Source of the DNA: Treponema sp. UBA4232
GTDB taxonomy: Bacteria > Spirochaetota > Spirochaetia > Treponematales > Treponemataceae
DNA length: 8,226 nucleotides
NCBI GenBank assembly: GCA_002396325.1
Contig: DGXM01000050.1
Location: 1-8,226, forward strand
Direction: 5' to 3'
In this document: positions 5,817-8,226 of the stretch, one piece after another
How the letters are laid out: each line of letters opens with the position of its first letter
How positions within the stretch are numbered: position 1 is the first letter of the stretch
Notes under the pieces: generated by a model
Database searches by the model: none
Seen by the model: the letters and a program-made list of their open reading frames with translations, nothing else
Told to the model about the DNA's origin: nothing
Made by a program: the position numbers and the translations under genes

Positions 5817-7045
5817 CAGTGGGAAGCCATATAAGCGATGGTCATTGCATCAATGCCGATGTTTTTGATTACCGCATACTCGTTCGGCTGATGGCATGTT
5901 TCGTCCATCGTGCTCCATACCACGGCATTGTATCCCAAATTCCGAAGACCGGCCGCCACGGTGCCGCCGCCTATTCCAATGGTCCTCGCCTCGATTCCGT
6001 GCACAGCCTTTATCGCCGCGGCAAGTTCCTTCACCACGGGAGCATCCTTCGGTGTTGCCTTCGATTCCTCCGCCTGAGCCTCACTCACTTCAATCTTCAC
6101 ACCGTACTTTTCCTCAACGGCGGCAATCCTCTTTTTGAGCTCTGCGCGCACAGTGTCAAGTGAATATTCCGGGTTGATTCTACAGTCCGCGCAGAATACA
6201 TCGTCGCCGGGGATGATGTTGATTCCCTCCGTATTCTGAAGCTGCATCGTCGGCTGGAAAGTGGATGTGGGCGGATCAAAAAGCCCGTTCCTGCCGTTAA
6301 AGAAATTCTCCATATCGTTCACGCGCAGTGCCAGATCCGCCGCGGCAAGTTTCGCATTGCGTCCCAAATCAGGACGTGAGCCGTGGGACTGTTTTCCAAT
6401 GGTGTGGAATCTGAACCATGCAATGTTTTTTTCGGCAATCTCAATCGTCTCTCCCTTTGGATCACCTCCGTCGGGGATAAGGATTCTGTCTTCCTTCGAG
6501 AAAAGCTCAGTGTGATTTTTCAACAGCCAGTTCATTCCGTAAGCAGAACCGACTTCTTCGTCTGCCATAAAAAGCAGTTTGATTGTGTGTTCAGGAATAA
6601 TGTGCTGCCTCACGAAACTCAGAGCCGCAAGCACTCCGGTCACAAGTCCCTGCTGATTGTCTTCAACTCCGCGTCCGAAGATTCTGCCGTTCTCCTCAAC
6701 AACAGTCCAAGGGTCGTTTTTCCAAAGGCTTCGTTCACCCACAGGAACCACGTCCATGTGTGCGCACACCCATATATTGTAATCATCCTTCGCGCCGGGA
6801 ATCGTGGCAACCATATTCGGTCTTACACCGCTTGAAACCCTGCCGTCCGGGGCATCGTAATGTTCAATCCTTGTGATTCCGTGTGCCTTGAGCCAGTCTT
6901 CCAGTGCAGCGGCCTTTTTGCTTTCCCCGTCACCGCCGTTTTCAGGAGCCAAAGCCGGGATGGAAGTCAACAGCCGCTCCAAATCCACCATATCGTGGGT
7001 GTGCTCTTCAATATAATTCTTCAGCGTTTCAAATTCCTCTGACAT
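5816..7045 (-). CDS. M20-family zinc metallopeptidase (ArgE/DapE-like amidohydrolase)
   Basis: Predicted cytoplasmic two-metal hydrolase of the M20 family, which includes dipeptidases, aminoacylases, ArgE and DapE. In the 409-residue form the metal site is visible: His96 and Asp98 in CAHMDVVPVG, bridging Asp129 in GRGVEDNQQG, the general base Glu163 and ligand Glu164 in ADEEVGS, Asp192 in IPDGGDP, and His385 in DETCHQPNE. The lid or dimerisation domain spans roughly 205-320, with GKQSHGSRPDLGRNA (217-231). Asp192 and the overall size favour a dipeptidase-like or general peptidase member, but the substrate cannot be fixed. The start at 7045 is preferred because AGGAG lies 6 bases upstream; an in-frame ATG at 7090 would add 15 residues but has no ribosome binding site and lies about 16 bases from the predicted transcript start. 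No signal peptide is seen. It converges on fabZ and follows galE with a 93-base gap. Confidence 0.9.
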   Translation of the reverse strand: MSEEFETLKNYIEEHTHDMVDLERLLTSIPALAPENGGDGESKKAAALEDWLKAHGITRIEHYDAPDGRVSSGVRPNMVATIPGAKDDYNIWVCAHMDVVPVGERSLWKNDPWTVVEENGRIFGRGVEDNQQGLVTGVLAALSFVRQHIIPEHTIKLLFMADEEVGSAYGMNWLLKNHTELFSKEDRILIPDGGDPKGETIEIAEKNIAWFRFHTIGKQSHGSRPDLGRNAKLAAADLALRVNDMENFFNGRNGLFDPPTSTFQPTMQLQNTEGINIIPGDDVFCADCRINPEYSLDTVRAELKKRIAAVEEKYGVKIEVSEAQAEESKATPKDAPVVKELAAAIKAVHGIEARTIGIGGGTVAAGLRNLGYNAVVWSTMDETCHQPNEYAVIKNIGIDAMTIAYMASH

Positions 7046-7051
7046 GCCGAT

Positions 7052-7056
7052 CTCCT
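7052..7056 (-). promoter_or_regulatory. Ribosome binding site that decides the M20 peptidase start
   Basis: On the - strand AGGAG lies 6 bases before the ATG at 7045-7043. The longer reading from 7090 has no such element, and its additional residues (MNFQKDVSGAQQEIG) show no family similarity that I recognise. This favours the shorter, 409-residue protein. Confidence 0.75.
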
Positions 7057-7112
7057 GTTGCGCACCAGACACATCCTTTTGGAAGTTCATGGTGCAAGAT
7101 TTTTCGGAAGAG

Positions 7113-7121
7113 ATTATAGCA
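7113..7121 (-). promoter_or_regulatory. Extended -10 promoter for the M20 peptidase
   Basis: The - strand reads TGCTATAAT, a perfect -10 hexamer with the TG of an extended -10. The region where a -35 would lie overlaps the galE stop codon and shows only a poor match (TAGCAA), which is acceptable for an extended -10 promoter. Transcription would begin near 7106, leaving a leader of about 60 bases before the ATG at 7045. No terminator separates galE from this gene, so readthrough from galE is also possible. Confidence 0.55.
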
Positions 7122-7138
7122 TGCCGGGGATTTTTTTG

Positions 7139-8116
7139 CTACAGTCCGAAATACTTCCTGTAGGCCTGCCAAGTGGAACCAATCAAAGTGTCCACATCGG
7201 AAAACTTCGGCTCCCACCCCAGAGTCTTTTTTGCAAGTGCCGAACTCGCGGTAAGCTGCGCCGGATCTCCTGCCCTGCGTCCCACGTACTCGGCCTTAAT
7301 CTCCTTTCCTGTAATCCGCCGTGCCGCTTCAAGCATCTCTGTCACAGTGATTCCGTTTCCTGTTCCCAGGTTCAGCGTAATGCTTTCCTTTTTGTCCGCA
7401 ATATATTCCAAAGCCATAACGTGCGCAACGGCCAAATCCGAAACATGAATGTAATCGCGGATGCAGGTGCCGTCGCGGGTGGGGTAGTCGTTTCCAAAAA
7501 TGCTGATTTTCTCCCTCTTTCCGCAGGCCGCCTCCATCATCACCGGAAGCAGATTCGCAGGATTCCTCTCAAGTCCGTAAAGCACCCCCTCGGGATCGTA
7601 GCCAGCCGCATTGAAATAACGCAAGGCAGCAAACTTCAGGCCCTTCAGCTGGTCATACCACTGCATGAATTCCTCAATCTTCAGCTTCGTGAATCCATAG
7701 TAATTCGTGGGATTCTTCGGATGATTCTCGTCAAGCGGAAGATACTGCGGTTCCCCGAAAACAGCCGCACTCGAAGAAAACACCATATTCAGGCAGTTGT
7801 GCTTCACCGCCGCATTCAAAATGTTCATCGTTCCGCTGATGTTATTAATAGAATATTTTTCAGGCTTTATCATCGACTCACCGGCCGCCTTGAACGCCGC
7901 CAGATCAATAAAAGCATCAAATCCGCGGGCAAAAGCCCCGTCAATATCATCGGTGTACAAAATATTTCCGGCAATAAATTCATTTTCAGGAAACAGATTC
8001 TGCACAAGTCCGCTGGAAAGATTGTCGAACACAGTCACTTTGTGTCCCTTTGCCATCAATTCCTTCACCACATGACTTCCGATGTAACCCGCACCGCCAA
8101 TAACAAGCACCTTCAT
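7139..8116 (-). CDS. galE: UDP-glucose 4-epimerase
   Basis: NAD-dependent extended short-chain dehydrogenase that interconverts UDP-glucose and UDP-galactose in the cytoplasm, for galactose catabolism or for glycan precursors. At 325 residues it is slightly shorter than E. coli GalE (338). The NAD-binding GGAGYIGS lies at 7-14; the catalytic Ser116 (SSSAAVFG) and Tyr140-x3-Lys144 (YGFTK) are present; RYFNAAG (166-172) and RDGTCIRDYIHV (214-225) are GalE signatures. The segment DLAAFKAAGES (71-81) departs from the usual HFAGLKAVGES. Gln287 in GDPAQL appears to occupy the position of E. coli Tyr299, which controls acceptance of N-acetylated sugars, so activity on UDP-GlcNAc cannot be excluded. 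GGAGG (8124-8128) lies 7 bases before the ATG. No other gal gene is in the window. Confidence 0.93.
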   Translation of the reverse strand: MKVLVIGGAGYIGSHVVKELMAKGHKVTVFDNLSSGLVQNLFPENEFIAGNILYTDDIDGAFARGFDAFIDLAAFKAAGESMIKPEKYSINNISGTMNILNAAVKHNCLNMVFSSSAAVFGEPQYLPLDENHPKNPTNYYGFTKLKIEEFMQWYDQLKGLKFAALRYFNAAGYDPEGVLYGLERNPANLLPVMMEAACGKREKISIFGNDYPTRDGTCIRDYIHVSDLAVAHVMALEYIADKKESITLNLGTGNGITVTEMLEAARRITGKEIKAEYVGRRAGDPAQLTASSALAKKTLGWEPKFSDVDTLIGSTWQAYRKYFGL

Positions 8117-8137
8117 ATAAAAACCTCCGTAAAATCT

Positions 8138-8145
8138 ACACGTGT
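8138..8145. repeat. 8-base palindrome ACACGTGT in the galE leader
   Basis: A perfect palindrome lying between the predicted galE transcription start (near 8158) and the ribosome binding site (8124-8128). An operator half-pair of this size could bind a regulator, but eight bases occur often by chance and there is no second copy nearby. Confidence 0.25.
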
Positions 8146-8164
8146 CAACTCTGATATTACCGCT

Positions 8165-8193
8165 ATCATATAGTATAAACCGACTTTTTGCAA
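8165..8193 (-). promoter_or_regulatory. Sigma-70-type promoter of galE
   Basis: On the - strand TTGCAA (8193-8188) is followed after exactly 17 bases by TATGAT (8170-8165). Transcription would begin near 8158, giving a leader of about 40 bases that contains the GGAGG ribosome binding site. Both hexamers are close to consensus and nothing upstream to the window edge looks like a gene. Confidence 0.65.
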
Positions 8194-8226
8194 GGAAAAA
8201 TTGAGGATTTTTAATAAAAACGGCGT

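Noticed and set aside
7088..7090. ATG at 7090 as the start of the M20 peptidase.
   Set aside because: It lacks a ribosome binding site, whereas the in-frame ATG at 7045 has AGGAG at the ideal distance and begins where family similarity begins.
7058..8173. A long open + strand reading of 371 codons opposite galE.
   Set aside because: It is fully antisense to a gene with clear GalE motifs, its peptide is rich in Arg, His and Ile with no recognisable motif, and no ribosome binding site precedes it.

Overview
The window carries a compact bacterial chromosomal segment with six complete protein-coding genes, four on the + strand and two... more precisely five on the + strand (a diguanylate cyclase followed by four fatty-acid genes) and two on the - strand, seven genes in all. 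No tRNA, rRNA, CRISPR, insertion sequence or phage gene is visible. A Peripla_BP/LacI-like sensor fused directly to GGDEF with no DNA-binding head, strong GGAG-type ribosome binding sites, moderate GC and a lysine-rich GGDEF tail together suggest a Treponema-like spirochaete of the kind found in gut or rumen. This is an inference from style and protein features, not a database match, and an anaerobic Firmicute is the main alternative.

Layout. Bases 1-140 are non-coding and hold an imperfect direct repeat (2-29 and 72-100). A promoter at 141-168 sits immediately before a 653-residue cytoplasmic ligand-sensing diguanylate cyclase (176-2137), so close that the mRNA may be leaderless. A 72-base gap then contains a near-consensus promoter with a TGACA/TGTCA dyad over its -10 region. 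It drives a type II fatty-acid synthesis operon, fabD-fabG-fabF-fabZ (2210-5741), closed by a strong intrinsic terminator (5771-5816). Facing this operon on the - strand are an M20-family metallopeptidase (5816-7045) and, upstream of it, a galE-type UDP-hexose 4-epimerase (7139-8116), each with its own promoter-like sequence.

How the genes work together. FabD loads malonyl groups onto acyl carrier protein, FabF condenses them with the growing acyl chain, FabG reduces the 3-oxo product and FabZ dehydrates it. The enoyl reductase, FabH, acyl carrier protein and acetyl-CoA carboxylase must be encoded elsewhere. The gene order matches the fabD-fabG-fabF-(accB)-fabZ core of Firmicute fab clusters, without accB. 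The cyclase would turn a small-molecule signal, possibly a sugar, into cyclic di-GMP. GalE would interconvert UDP-glucose and UDP-galactose for envelope glycans or galactose use. No functional link between the cyclase, the fab operon and the - strand pair is shown by the sequence.

I found no convincing undescribed system. The points most worth a second look are the possible leaderless start of the cyclase, the dyad over the fab promoter, substituted active-site neighbours in FabD, the gatekeeper position of GalE and the repeat at the left edge.
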